From contig NZ_ML133570.1 in assembly GCF_003985125.1 (NCBI RefSeq), positions 1 to 64,000 on the forward strand: a DNA stretch of 64,000 nt. Direction: 5' to 3'. The position numbers and the translations under genes were made by a program. The stretch is from Rhizobium phaseoli. Lineage in GTDB: Bacteria > Pseudomonadota > Alphaproteobacteria > Rhizobiales > Rhizobiaceae. A model generated the notes under the pieces. It worked only from the letters and a program-made list of their open reading frames with translations, was not told the DNA's origin and made no database searches. Positions 56,373-64,000 of the stretch are shown piece after piece (position 1 is the first letter of the stretch; each line of letters begins with the position of its first letter).

Positions 56373-57830
56373 TCAGATGGTTTTTCCGTCAATACTTCTA
56401 AAAGGCAGTCCCGCATAGGGCGCCATCGCGAAAACCGCCGAAAGCCTATCGGCAAAGATGAAATCAAATCGTGTCAAAAAGCGGTCGAAGGGTGCGAAAT
56501 AGGGCGTCAGATCGATCGCCTGGATGGATTCTGGAGATAAATAGGCTCCTTCTGAGGATAAGGCGGGCGCCGAGGCGATGGCGCGCTTCGAAGCGGACTT
56601 GGGCAGGTGCCGCATATTCTCCCTCATTCCTGTGCTTGTCACAGGATTCCAGCCACCGCGCGTCGGCGCGGTGAATGACTCAGTAAAGTGCAAAGTGTCT
56701 TCCGCGCCCAAGGACTTGGGCGCGCTGGATTCCTGTGACAAGCACAGGAATGAGGTAGGGTGTGCGGCAGCCGCCTCGACTTCAATTGATGCGTCCAGTC
56801 TATTGCACACCCGAAACCTGCCATCCCAAACCCCCGCCTCTCCCGGCCGCAGAACCAGCGGCAATATCCCCCGGCTTTCGCGCGTGAAATAAAGCCCGTC
56901 ACGCCTGCGATCGAACACCACTCGGCCGACAGTCATTCGCCCCGGTTCCCCGCCGGTGGCAAATGAGAGAAGGCGCCCCATATGCGCCCTCCCCGGCACG
57001 AATGGCTGTCCGCCGAAGACGGCCGTCAGACGGCCGAGCGCATAGTCCAGAACTGCGCGGTCCTGCCGCAAACCATCAACAGATACCTGGCCAAGCAGGC
57101 CGCCGTGAAGCCTGAAATGGCGATCCAGCCATTCGGCTGCTGCGGACGACAGCGCCAGCCGCGCCTCCCAGGCCGCGCGAATATCCGTCTCGGTCGCTCG
57201 ACGGGCGGATAACTGCCGGCGCACCCGCACGCGCTCGTATTTCACATCCTCATTGCTGGGGTCGTCGATCCACGGAACACCCTGATCTTTGAGAAAAGCG
57301 CGAATATCCGCCCGGGCGGAAAAAACAAGCGGCCGCAAAATCCAGAACCGCCGGTCGAAGAGCACCGCATCGGCGATGCCTGATGAAACCTGCTCCGTTC
57401 GCCTGCCGCGCATCTGCAATGTTTCGCGCTGATCGTCGAGCGTATGGCCGGTGACGATGAGATTGGCGCCGAACCTCTCCGCCGATTCCGCCAAGAGGTC
57501 GTACCGCGCCTCGCGGGCCGCAGCCATGATGCCGGTTTTCGGCTTTTCGCCCTGCCAGGCTGCGATGATGTGGGGAATGCCGAGCGATGCGCAGAGCGCT
57601 GCAACCTGTTGCGCTTCGTCCGCGGAGCCGGCGCGCAGCCCGTGATCGACGGTGGCAGCGCAGAGGGAAACCTTGAGATGAGGCGCGACCTTCACGGCTT
57701 CGTCGAGGAGAAGAAGCAGGCCGGTGGAATCGCTGCCGCCCGATATCGCGACGAGAATGCGTGCAGGACTTTGGAGCGATAGGAGAAACTGGCGGATCGC
57801 CGCATGAGGCGACGCGGCTTCCGGAGACAT
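56373..57830 (-). CDS. tilS: tRNA(Ile)-lysidine synthetase TilS carrying an in-frame repeat insertion
   Basis: TilS attaches lysine to C34 of the minor Ile tRNA so that it reads AUA. The 485-residue protein has the PP-loop motif ISGGSDSTGLLLLL (about residues 29-42), VDHGLRAGS, VTGHTLDDQRET and a C-terminal tRNA-binding region. It is about 45 residues longer than a typical TilS because a 134-bp palindromic repeat (56622-56755) is read through in frame, encoding about residues 358-403. Reading frame is kept on both sides, so the protein may still work. The ATG at 57830 follows the cpoB stop by 11 bp. Confidence 0.9.
   Translation of the reverse strand: MSPEAASPHAAIRQFLLSLQSPARILVAISGGSDSTGLLLLLDEAVKVAPHLKVSLCAATVDHGLRAGSADEAQQVAALCASLGIPHIIAAWQGEKPKTGIMAAAREARYDLLAESAERFGANLIVTGHTLDDQRETLQMRGRRTEQVSSGIADAVLFDRRFWILRPLVFSARADIRAFLKDQGVPWIDDPSNEDVKYERVRVRRQLSARRATETDIRAAWEARLALSSAAAEWLDRHFRLHGGLLGQVSVDGLRQDRAVLDYALGRLTAVFGGQPFVPGRAHMGRLLSFATGGEPGRMTVGRVVFDRRRDGLYFTRESRGILPLVLRPGEAGVWDGRFRVCNRLDASIEVEAAAAHPTSFLCLSQESSAPKSLGAEDTLHFTESFTAPTRGGWNPVTSTGMRENMRHLPKSASKRAIASAPALSSEGAYLSPESIQAIDLTPYFAPFDRFLTRFDFIFADRLSAVFAMAPYAGLPFRSIDGKTI
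56622..56755. repeat. 134-bp palindromic repeat element inside tilS
   Basis: The 32-base ends at 56622-56653 and 56724-56755 are reverse complements with one mismatch (they contain CCTGTGCTTGTCACAGGA). Between them are two smaller hairpins: CACCGCGC/GCGCGGTG (about 56655-56674) and GCGCCCAAG/CTTGGGCGC (56704-56723). The fold is therefore a long stem with two side hairpins. Sequences of this type, with CATTCCTGTGCTTGTCACAGG, are familiar as dispersed repeats in Rhizobiaceae genomes. Here it lies inside a coding region and is open in the gene's frame. Confidence 0.8.
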
Positions 57831-57841
57831 TCCGGAAGACC

Positions 57842-58831
57842 TCAGCAGGCGAGGCGTTTCTGTTCGCTCGCAACTTTGCCTATGACGGCGCGCGAAGCTT
57901 TTGGATAGCGCTTCGAGACCTCGCGCAGCGTCGCGCAGGCCGTTTCCTTATTATCGAGGGCAGCAAGCGACATGCCGAGTTTCAGCAGCATTTCCGGCGC
58001 CTTTTCCGAGCTGCCGTATTTCTGATGCGCGTTGAGGAAGGTCTTGGCCGCCTCGTTATATTTACCCTGCGAATAGAGCGCTTCGCCGAGCCAGAAATTG
58101 GCGTCGGCCGCCCGCGCGCTGCTCGGGTAATGGGCGATGTATTGGTTGAATTCCTGCTCTGCGGTGCCGTAATCGCCGGAAAGAACGTGGCCGTAAGCTG
58201 CCTTGTACTGATCCGCCTCACTACCGAGCGACGCCGTCTGCTGCGCCGTCTTGCCGTTGGCATCGGGAATCGGGCCGGAGCCGATATTGGCTTTTTCGTC
58301 GACGGTTCCGCCGACGGCGTTGCCGTTCTGATCGAAGTCGATCGAGCCAAGCTGCTTCGGCGGCTGGCCGAGGCCGGTATTGTCTGGCACATCGGTGGAG
58401 GGAGCCGTTTCGGCTCCCTGCGGTGCTTGGATCACCCTGGCGACATCGTCCCCGCCGGAGGCTGCCGGAGCGGCATCGGTCTCGCTCTTCTTGACGGGAG
58501 CCTTGGCGCCACCGCCGCCGGAACCGGTCTTTTCGAGCTGCTGGAAGCGGAATTCATTGTCTTCCTGCTGCTTGCGGATCGTCTCCTGCATCTGCAGCAG
58601 CTGGAAGCTCATCTCCTCGATCCGGCCGTTCAGCTGCCGCAGCTGCTCTTCAAGCTGCTGCACGCGCACCTCGGCGTCGCCGCTCTGTACCTTGATAACA
58701 GGCGGGGCCGCCTGGTTTTCCGCGGATCGGCCGCCGAGATTCAGCCCGAAGAACGAGGCCGAATAGGCCACCCGCTCGCTTCCGGTCACAGCCGCGAGGC
58801 ACAGCATGCCTGCCACGACAAGTTTCTTCAT
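57842..58831 (-). CDS. cpoB: Tol-Pal system coordination protein CpoB (YbgF)
   Basis: CpoB is a periplasmic partner of TolA that links outer-membrane constriction with peptidoglycan synthesis. The 329-residue protein has a Sec signal peptide (about 25 residues) and an N-terminal coiled coil (VQQLEEQLRQLNGRIEEM to QQEDNEFRFQQLEK). A low-complexity linker follows, then a C-terminal TPR domain (YKAAYGHVLSGDYGTAEQEF, FWLGEALYSQGKYNEAAKTF, LLKLGMSLAALDNKETACATL). It follows pal after 160 bp. A shared Tol operon is likely, with internal termination after pal. Confidence 0.93.
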   Translation of the reverse strand: MKKLVVAGMLCLAAVTGSERVAYSASFFGLNLGGRSAENQAAPPVIKVQSGDAEVRVQQLEEQLRQLNGRIEEMSFQLLQMQETIRKQQEDNEFRFQQLEKTGSGGGGAKAPVKKSETDAAPAASGGDDVARVIQAPQGAETAPSTDVPDNTGLGQPPKQLGSIDFDQNGNAVGGTVDEKANIGSGPIPDANGKTAQQTASLGSEADQYKAAYGHVLSGDYGTAEQEFNQYIAHYPSSARAADANFWLGEALYSQGKYNEAAKTFLNAHQKYGSSEKAPEMLLKLGMSLAALDNKETACATLREVSKRYPKASRAVIGKVASEQKRLAC

Positions 58832-58940
58832 ATGTATCGTCCTGTCCCAGTGATTCTTCGCGCCTTAAGGCACGAACAGGAGATTTTTCCAATTGCTGTC
58901 AAAAAGCAACGGAGTCTGGCCAAAGTGTGGTCAAAAAGAA

Positions 58941-58966
58941 AAGGCGGCCCCTGATGGGACCGCCTT
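58941..58966 (-). terminator. Terminator after pal
   Basis: AAGGCGG-CCC and GGG-CCGCCTT form a stem with one C/A mismatch around TGAT. On the minus strand it is followed by TTTTCTTTTT, a good U-tract. It lies 25 bp beyond the pal stop, before cpoB. Confidence 0.8.
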
Positions 58967-58990
58967 CAGACAACGAATTATATCGGCAAA

Positions 58991-59524
58991 TTACATGCCG
59001 GCGCCGCCGAGCACGGTGACCGCGCGACGGTTCTGCGACCAGCAGGAAATATCGTCGCAAACGGCGACCGGACGTTCCTTGCCGTAGGAGATCGTCTTCA
59101 TGCGCTGCGCCGGAACGCCGCGCGAAGCGAGGTAGTCCTTGGCGGCAGCGGCGCGGCGAGCACCGAGCGCCAGGTTATACTCGCGGGTGCCGCGTTCGTC
59201 GGCATGGCCTTCGACGGTGATCTGATAGTTCGGGTAGCGGGCGAGCCACTGCGCCTGACGGTCGAGCGTCTGCGAGGCATCGGCGCGGATCGACGAGGAG
59301 TCGGTATCGAAGAAGATGCGGTCGCCGACATTCACCGTGAAGTCCTGGGCAGAACCCGGCGTTGCAGCACCACCCGCGCCGCCGCCGAGGCCGAGCTCGC
59401 CGGCGCTGTTCGGCGGCTTCTTGGCGCAGCTTGCCAGCGCGAGACCGGCCACAAGCGCGATCATGACGGGGTTGCGGGCGAAATTCTGCATGCGGCTCAT
59501 TGCCGGGGTGTGAATTCGGCTCAT
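58991..59524 (-). CDS. pal: Peptidoglycan-associated lipoprotein
   Basis: Pal anchors the outer membrane to peptidoglycan and is the outer-membrane end of the Tol-Pal machine. The 177-residue protein has a lipoprotein signal ending LALASC and a Gly-rich linker. An OmpA-like domain follows, with FFDTDSSSI, VEGHADERGTREYNLALGARRA, the diaminopimelate-binding Asp/Arg pair in the usual places, and SYGKERPV. The ATG at 59524 has AAGGAG; a second MSR start follows eight residues later (59500), so the true start is slightly uncertain. Confidence 0.94.
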   Translation of the reverse strand: MSRIHTPAMSRMQNFARNPVMIALVAGLALASCAKKPPNSAGELGLGGGAGGAATPGSAQDFTVNVGDRIFFDTDSSSIRADASQTLDRQAQWLARYPNYQITVEGHADERGTREYNLALGARRAAAAKDYLASRGVPAQRMKTISYGKERPVAVCDDISCWSQNRRAVTVLGGAGM

Positions 59525-59594
59525 GGCCGGGTCTCCTTGCGATTTCAGGGTTTCCGGACAGTAACCGCACTCGGTTAACCGCCCCTCAAAGTTT

Positions 59595-59613
59595 ATGGTT
59601 AATGATTTACTGA
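59595..59613 (-). promoter_or_regulatory. Weak CtrA-like site upstream of pal
   Basis: On the minus strand a TTAACCAT half-site is preceded at seven bases by TCAG instead of TTAA. It lies about 71 bp before the pal ATG. The strong half matches, so this is listed as a degenerate site only. Confidence 0.25.
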
Positions 59614-59675
59614 TTTGTCCCGTAGTCGCCCGGTTTCCATGATTCTGGGGCGACAAGAAGGCATTGCCGCGCCTC

Positions 59676-60986
59676 TTACTCCAGAAGCGGCGACCAGGCC
59701 GGGTCGGAACCGTAGCTCGGCGTCTTGACGAGTTGTTCGTTGTAGCCGGTCAGATCGATCGAATAGAGCTGCGGACCACCGGCGCCTGCCGCCTGACGGA
59801 AGAACATCAGCACCCGGCCGTTCGGCGCCCAGGTCGGGCCCTCATTGTGGAAGCCGGTCGTCAGGATGCGTTCGCCCGAACCGTCCGGTTTCATCACGCC
59901 GATCGAGAACTTGCCGCCCGCCTGCTTGGTGAAGGCGATGAGATCGCCGCGCGGCGACCAGACCGGCGTCGAATAGGAGCCGTCGCCGAAGGAAATGCGG
60001 GTCTGGCCGGAACCATCGGCATTCATCACGTAGATCTGCGGCTTGCCGCCACGGTCGCTTTCGAAGCTGACGCGGGCACCGTCGGGCGAATAAGAGGGCG
60101 AAGTGTCGATCGCCGCCGTCGAGGTCAGCCGCGTCGTCGTGCGGGAGCGTAGGTCCATCGTATAGATGTTGGAATTGCCTTCCTGCTGCAGGCTCATGAT
60201 GACCTTCTGGCCATCCGGCGAGAAGCGCGGCGAGAAGGTCATGCCGGGGAAGTTGCCGACGACCTCGCGCTGCCCGGTTTCGAGCTGCAACAGATAGACA
60301 CGCGGCTGCTGGTTGGCGAAGGACATGTAGGTGACTTCCTGCCGGTTCGGCGAGAAGCGCGGCGTCAGTACGAGATCGCTGCCATCGGTCAGCATCCGCA
60401 CGTTGAAGCCGTCCTGGTCCATGATCGCCAGCTGACGCTTGCGCTGCTGCTTGGTGCCGGATTCGGAGACGAAGACGACACGGGTGTCGAAATAGCCTTC
60501 TTCACCGGTGATCTGCTTGTAGATCGCATCGGCGATGATGTGCGCGACACGCCGCCAGTTCTCCGGCTGCGTATAGAACTGCTGGCCGGTCATCTGCTGG
60601 CCGGCGAACGGATCCCAGAGGCGGAATTCGGCACGAAGACGCCCGTCGGCCTCCTGCGTCACCCGGCCGGTGACCAGCGCCTGCGCATTGATAACCTTCC
60701 AGTCTTCGAAACGCGGCGAAGCGTCCGGGTTGGAAATCTTCTCGATGAAAGCGCTCTTGTTGATCGGCGCGAACAGACCGGATCGCTGCAGATCAGCTGC
60801 AATGACCTGCGAAACCTGCGCGCCCATATCGCCCTGCAGGAAGTCCGTCACCGCAATCGGCATTGGCTGGACATTGCCCTTTCGGATGTCGAGCGTGACC
60901 AGCGCATTGGCCGGCGTCGCGACGACGGCAGCGGCCATCAGACCGACTGCAACCAAAATAGCGCGGAAAAAGGAACACTTCATCAT
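59676..60986 (-). CDS. tolB: Tol-Pal system protein TolB
   Basis: TolB is the periplasmic beta-propeller that binds Pal. The 436-residue protein has a Sec signal peptide (cleavage after ANA, about residue 28), an N-terminal domain containing [10 protein letters not shown], and six WD40-like propeller blades marked by repeated FSPDG-type motifs ([77 protein letters not shown]). The ATG pair at 60986 begins 20 bp after the mini-protein's stop. It is part of the tolQRAB operon. Confidence 0.96.
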   Translation of the reverse strand: MMKCSFFRAILVAVGLMAAAVVATPANALVTLDIRKGNVQPMPIAVTDFLQGDMGAQVSQVIAADLQRSGLFAPINKSAFIEKISNPDASPRFEDWKVINAQALVTGRVTQEADGRLRAEFRLWDPFAGQQMTGQQFYTQPENWRRVAHIIADAIYKQITGEEGYFDTRVVFVSESGTKQQRKRQLAIMDQDGFNVRMLTDGSDLVLTPRFSPNRQEVTYMSFANQQPRVYLLQLETGQREVVGNFPGMTFSPRFSPDGQKVIMSLQQEGNSNIYTMDLRSRTTTRLTSTAAIDTSPSYSPDGARVSFESDRGGKPQIYVMNADGSGQTRISFGDGSYSTPVWSPRGDLIAFTKQAGGKFSIGVMKPDGSGERILTTGFHNEGPTWAPNGRVLMFFRQAAGAGGPQLYSIDLTGYNEQLVKTPSYGSDPAWSPLLE

Positions 60987-61006
60987 ACCAAACAGCCTTT
61001 CAGCAT

Positions 61007-61315
61007 CTATGGAGTCGGATCGCCGGATTCGAAGCGCAGGACGACTTCCCTCCAGGACTCGTAATTTTCTTTCGGAAGCATGGTGAACGGGGACGAACGC
61101 AACACCGCGCGAAGAGCCGCAGCCGACAGGGCTTTCCCAGCGGCTGCGCTGCCGCCTGCCGCTGTCACCTCGGACGAGCCGACGATTGCGGCCGGTTTTT
61201 CGGAAATCGCCATGCCATTCGATTGTGCTGACGCATCAAGCGCACAGGTCAGAACTGCGCTGAGCGTGACGGCAGCCGTCACCGAATTCTTGCCATGGCA
61301 GAGATCCATCAGCAT
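61007..61315 (-). CDS. Small secreted protein resembling the TolA C-terminal end
   Basis: The 102-residue protein starts one base after the tolA stop (TAG then ATG) and ends 20 bp before tolB, so it is co-translated with the Tol operon. It has a signal-peptide-like N terminus ([16 protein letters not shown]). Its last ~35 residues ([20 protein letters not shown], then SWREVVLRF) clearly resemble the TolA end (AYRAVMKSAPFTTLPKDKYD, then AWNEFDLNF). It thus looks like a partial duplicate of the tail of TolA, exported without the membrane helix. Whether it binds a TolA partner is unknown. Confidence 0.7.
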   Translation of the reverse strand: MLMDLCHGKNSVTAAVTLSAVLTCALDASAQSNGMAISEKPAAIVGSSEVTAAGGSAAAGKALSAAALRAVLRSSPFTMLPKENYESWREVVLRFESGDPTP

Positions 61316-62455
61316 CTAGATTCCCATGCTGCTAGGATCGAAGTTGAGATCGAACTCGTTCCAGGCGTCGTACTTGTCCTTCGGAAGCGTCGTGAAGGGC
61401 GCGGATTTCATAACAGCTCTATAAGCCCCGCTTTCCAACGCACGGCGTGTGGAATCGCTGCTGCTGCCACCTGATGACTCGACTTCCGGCTGGCCGATAA
61501 TGTTGCCGTCCCTGTCGAGCTTCATGTGCACCTTGATGACCATGCCGGAAAGGCCTTCCATCCCCGGAGTGATCAGCCAATTACCCTCGATCAGGCTGCG
61601 CATTGCATCTTCTTCGCTTTGACTGAGTTTCGAGCCGCCGTTACTCTTCTTCGCCCCCAGCGATGCCTCCTGCGTCGAACGCTTGGCGCCGCCGGCCGAA
61701 GGATCGGTCTTGTTCAGCAAGGCCGAAATCTCGTCGGCATTGAAGTCGCTCTTCATTGACGAAGCGGATTTCGCCACTTCCTGCTTCTTGTCAGCCTTCT
61801 TCTTGTCCGTCGGTGCTTCCGCAGCCTTCGGCTGATCCGGTGTCTTTTCCGGCGGCTTTTCGGCAGGCTTCTGCGGTTCCGGCGGCTTTACCTGTGGCTT
61901 GACGACCGGCGTCGGCACCTTGTCCGGCAATGCTTCGGCATCCGGCTTCGGCGGCTCCTCAGGCTTGGCCTGTTCTTCCGGCGGTTTTTCCTGAGGCTTC
62001 GGCGGCGTCACTTCGACCGGCTTCGGCGGCGGTATCGAAGCTACTTCCTTCGGCTGCTCGACCTCGGTCTCTTCTTTGTTGACTTCCTTGAGGTCGTTCG
62101 GCTTGGGATCGACCTGCGGAAGCGGCTTTTCGCTGGAATTGGCGGCGGCCGCCTCGCTGTTGCTCGGCTTGGCGTTCGGCACCGGCGGCGTCTTCAGGTC
62201 GACATTGTTGTCGCCGGCGTTTTCTGCCGGTTGCGCGATAGGCGGCCGTGTCGTCGGCACCGGTGCGGACGTCTCCTTCTTCGGAGCCTTCTTGTCGCCC
62301 TGCTGCAACTGGGTAATGGATTCCACCGGCACGAGATCGACCGGCATCGCCTCGAAATCCTCCACCTTGAAGGATTCGGGGGCGCTGAGCGATACCATCG
62401 CCCAGGTCAGCACCAGGCAGTGCAGAACAGCAGATGTGACGACGCTGGTCTTCAT
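61316..62455 (-). CDS. tolA: Tol-Pal system protein TolA
   Basis: TolA spans the periplasm from the TolQR motor to Pal/TolB. The 379-residue protein has an N-terminal membrane helix (VVTSAVLHCLVLTWAMVSL) including the SxxxH pattern of TonB/TolA. The long middle is rich in Pro, Lys and Glu (PPKPQEKPPEEQAKPEEPPK and similar), and a short folded C-terminal domain follows (IKVHMKLDRDGNIIGQPEV to AWNEFDLNFDPS). The ATG at 62455 is 8 bp from tolR. Alphaproteobacterial TolA tails are TonB-C-like, as here. Confidence 0.93.
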   Translation of the reverse strand: MKTSVVTSAVLHCLVLTWAMVSLSAPESFKVEDFEAMPVDLVPVESITQLQQGDKKAPKKETSAPVPTTRPPIAQPAENAGDNNVDLKTPPVPNAKPSNSEAAAANSSEKPLPQVDPKPNDLKEVNKEETEVEQPKEVASIPPPKPVEVTPPKPQEKPPEEQAKPEEPPKPDAEALPDKVPTPVVKPQVKPPEPQKPAEKPPEKTPDQPKAAEAPTDKKKADKKQEVAKSASSMKSDFNADEISALLNKTDPSAGGAKRSTQEASLGAKKSNGGSKLSQSEEDAMRSLIEGNWLITPGMEGLSGMVIKVHMKLDRDGNIIGQPEVESSGGSSSDSTRRALESGAYRAVMKSAPFTTLPKDKYDAWNEFDLNFDPSSMGI

Positions 62456-62463
62456 CTTGAACG

Positions 62464-62919
62464 CTATTGGTCCTTCTTCTGCTGCGTCACCAGGCCGATA
62501 TTCTTGAAGCCGGCGCCCTGGATGCGCGCCATGACGTCGGCGATGACGCCGTAAGGTGCTGTCGCGTCGCCGCGCACGAAGATGCGTTCGTTATAGCCGG
62601 TGGTGGCGATCGCCTCGAGCTTGGCGGCGATCTCGGCGGCCGGGATCGGCGTTTCCTGCAGGAATACCTCGCCGTCATTCTTGACGGAGATGGTGATCGG
62701 CTGCGTCTCGGAATTCAGCGCCTTGGCCTGCGTTTCCGGCAGGTCAATCGGCACGCCGACGGTCATCATCGGTGCGGCGACCATGAAGATGATCAGAAGC
62801 ACCAGCATGACGTCGACGAGCGGCGTCACGTTGATTTCGGAGATGACGGCCTTGTTCCGACCGCCGCGACGGCGGCGCCCGCCGCCCCCGCCGCCATTGC
62901 CTCCAACAGCCATACCCAT
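62464..62919 (-). CDS. tolR: Tol-Pal system protein TolR
   Basis: TolR is an ExbD-like part of the proton-driven motor. The 151-residue protein has a Gly/Arg-rich N terminus, then SEINVTPLVDVMLVLLIIFMVAAPMM, quoted in part as EINVTPLVDVMLVLLIIF, with the essential Asp in the single membrane helix. A periplasmic domain follows with ISVKNDGEVFLQETPI and VFVRGD-type (here IFVRGDATAPYG) motifs. It begins 18 bp after tolQ. Confidence 0.95.
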   Translation of the reverse strand: MGMAVGGNGGGGGGRRRRGGRNKAVISEINVTPLVDVMLVLLIIFMVAAPMMTVGVPIDLPETQAKALNSETQPITISVKNDGEVFLQETPIPAAEIAAKLEAIATTGYNERIFVRGDATAPYGVIADVMARIQGAGFKNIGLVTQQKKDQ

Positions 62920-62937
62920 GTCAGAATACTCCGTTGG

Positions 62938-63657
62938 TTACTGAGCGGCAGCACGCGGCTGCAGCTTCTCGTCGATCTGGCGCGAAAGTATGGCGGAGAA
63001 TTCGTCCGCGAAGCCTTCCATGCGCGCCGAGAGTTTGCCGGCATCGGCGGAGAACTTGTTATAGGCAATAACCGCCGGAATAGCGGCGACGAGGCCGATC
63101 GCGGTGGCAAGCAGCGCTTCGGCAATGCCGGGTGCGACGACCGCGAGGTTGGTCGACTTCGAACCGGCAATCGCCTGGAACGATGTCATGATGCCGACGA
63201 CCGTGCCGAAGAGGCCGATGAAGGGGCCGGCCGAGCCGATGGTCGCAAGCGATCCGAGACGGGCGCCGAGATATTCGGTTTCACGGGCGAGCGTCACGTC
63301 CATCGCGCGGTCGATACGCATCTGCAGGCCGATCGGCGAACGGGCGCCGCGTTCGAAAGATTTCTTCCACTCGCGCATGGCGGCGACAAAGATCGATGCC
63401 AGGCCGGTATTGTTGCGCTCCGACAGCGAGCGATAGAGTTCTTCCAGCGACTGGCCCGACCAGAACACCTGTTCGAACTTGTCGAACTGGCGCCGTGCGC
63501 GGCCATAGGCCAGGTATTTGTCGATGACGATCGCCCAGGTCCACACAGAGGCTGCGATGAGCCCGAGCATGACGAGCTTGACGACGATGCCGGCCTGCAT
63601 GAAAAGCGACCAGAGGCTGACGTCCGTCGTGGCTGCTGCCAATCCTACTTGTTCCAT
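62938..63657 (-). CDS. tolQ: Tol-Pal system protein TolQ
   Basis: TolQ is the ExbB/MotA-like stator of the Tol motor. The 239-residue protein has three membrane helices (about residues 20-42, 130-155 and 170-192). It carries the family motifs LGSLATIGSAGPFIGLFGTVVGIM (quoted in part: ATIGSAGPFIGLFGTVVGI) and PGIAEALLATAIGLVAAIPAV. The ATG at 63657 was chosen, with an upstream in-frame extension of 17 residues rejected. It heads the tolQRAB operon, and a CtrA-like box lies about 200 bp upstream. Confidence 0.95.
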   Translation of the reverse strand: MEQVGLAAATTDVSLWSLFMQAGIVVKLVMLGLIAASVWTWAIVIDKYLAYGRARRQFDKFEQVFWSGQSLEELYRSLSERNNTGLASIFVAAMREWKKSFERGARSPIGLQMRIDRAMDVTLARETEYLGARLGSLATIGSAGPFIGLFGTVVGIMTSFQAIAGSKSTNLAVVAPGIAEALLATAIGLVAAIPAVIAYNKFSADAGKLSARMEGFADEFSAILSRQIDEKLQPRAAAQ

Positions 63658-64000
63658 TGATCCAAAATCCCCGAATCCAAACGCCCGGTGCTGGACCGGG
63701 CGGCACAAAATGATCTCGCAAGAAGTGTCCGGCGACCGCCGCCCAAAGCCCTGGTCAAGCTTCCAAGCTCTTCTTCCGCCTTCTTGCCGTCAAATTTGGT
63801 CAAAGGAAGGCGTGCACCGCACAAACTCCGACTTTCCCAGTAAGACACTATTATGGTTAATAGACGGTTAGTGCCGGACTATGACAGCAAGCCTGTATTC
63901 GGGAGATTTATTCCTGGATTACTTGACCGGAGCATTATCCGGCGGCCGAAGAGCGCTCATCCTGCGCGGGAATTCCTTCACATAAAGATCAAGTTTTTAC
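63658..64000. other. Upstream region of the tol operon, no gene recognised
   Basis: These 343 bases contain no credible coding frame on either strand. A hairpin, CGCCCGGT/ACCGGGCG with a 5-base loop (63682-63702), lies in the tolQ leader. A CtrA-like box is at 63853-63871. Promoter hexamers for tolQ were not identified with confidence. Confidence 0.5.
63853..63871 (-). promoter_or_regulatory. CtrA-like binding box upstream of tolQ
   Basis: On the minus strand CTAA, seven bases, then TTAACCAT. This is one base off the full TTAA-N7-TTAA pattern and carries the CCAT extension. It lies about 200 bp before the tolQ ATG, on the promoter side of the operon. Confidence 0.45.

Overview
The window looks like chromosomal DNA of a fast-growing rhizobium, probably the Rhizobium leguminosarum/etli group. 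I infer this from high GC, Rhizobiales gene order (tolQRAB-pal-cpoB-tilS-ftsH-glmM, serC-serA), a RIME-type intergenic repeat, a serC leader motif, a CbtAB cobalt module under a cobalamin riboswitch, and protein sequences typical of the family. No database search was run. There is no CRISPR array, prophage, insertion sequence or conjugation gene.

Layout. 1-5.7 kb: an intergenic region with a CtrA-like box, a YqjD/ElaB-type small membrane protein, a small unknown, an RsuA-family pseudouridine synthase, a phosphoribosyltransferase, an SLC13 permease and a long-form purC. 5.7-12.5 kb: a TetR regulator and an RND efflux operon (adaptor, inner-membrane pump, outer-membrane factor) whose pump gene carries a frameshift. 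12.6-20.1 kb: a LacI-type regulator with its own operator, then a polyamine/iron-class ABC importer, a nucleoside hydrolase and an adenine deaminase, forming one purine-nucleoside scavenging operon. 20.1-28.1 kb: a RIME repeat, then on the minus strand a sensor kinase/NtrC-family regulator pair and a tripartite tricarboxylate transporter operon (tctC-tctB-tctA) ending in an M20 amidohydrolase, with a candidate sigma-54 promoter and activator palindrome between regulator and transporter. 28.1-31.4 kb: a molybdopterin oxidoreductase, a cobalamin riboswitch driving cbtB-cbtA plus a small periplasmic protein, a histidine-phosphatase-fold protein and a 38-residue membrane peptide. 31.6-37.7 kb: a GGDEF-EAL protein, ackA-xfp (phosphoketolase pathway) and a nucleoside deaminase. 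37.7-44.7 kb: a PobR-like AraC regulator, divergent pobA, and a complete branched-chain-type ABC importer. 44.8-48.5 kb: a VCBS-like protein, small ORFs, tRNA-Met and mnmA. 48.6-64 kb: serA, serC, an outer-membrane beta-barrel protein, glmM, ftsH, tilS, cpoB, pal, tolB, a TolA-like mini-protein, tolA, tolR and tolQ, all on the minus strand.

Most notable observations: (1) TTAA-N7-TTAA CtrA-like boxes upstream of several envelope genes (YqjD-like, outer-membrane protein, tolQ, and weaker at pal); (2) a 134-bp palindromic repeat lying in frame inside tilS, reminiscent of the protein-coding palindromic elements of Rickettsia; (3) a two-component/sigma-54 circuit for a Tct transporter in which the regulator has GAFPGA instead of GAFTGA; (4) the LacI-ABC-nucleosidase-adenine deaminase operon; (5) a third, unrecognised periplasmic protein in the cobalamin-riboswitch cbtBA operon; (6) a secreted mini-protein resembling the TolA C-terminal end, stop-to-start coupled to tolA; (7) a frameshift in the RND pump; (8) a close match to the alphaproteobacterial heat-shock promoter before ftsH.
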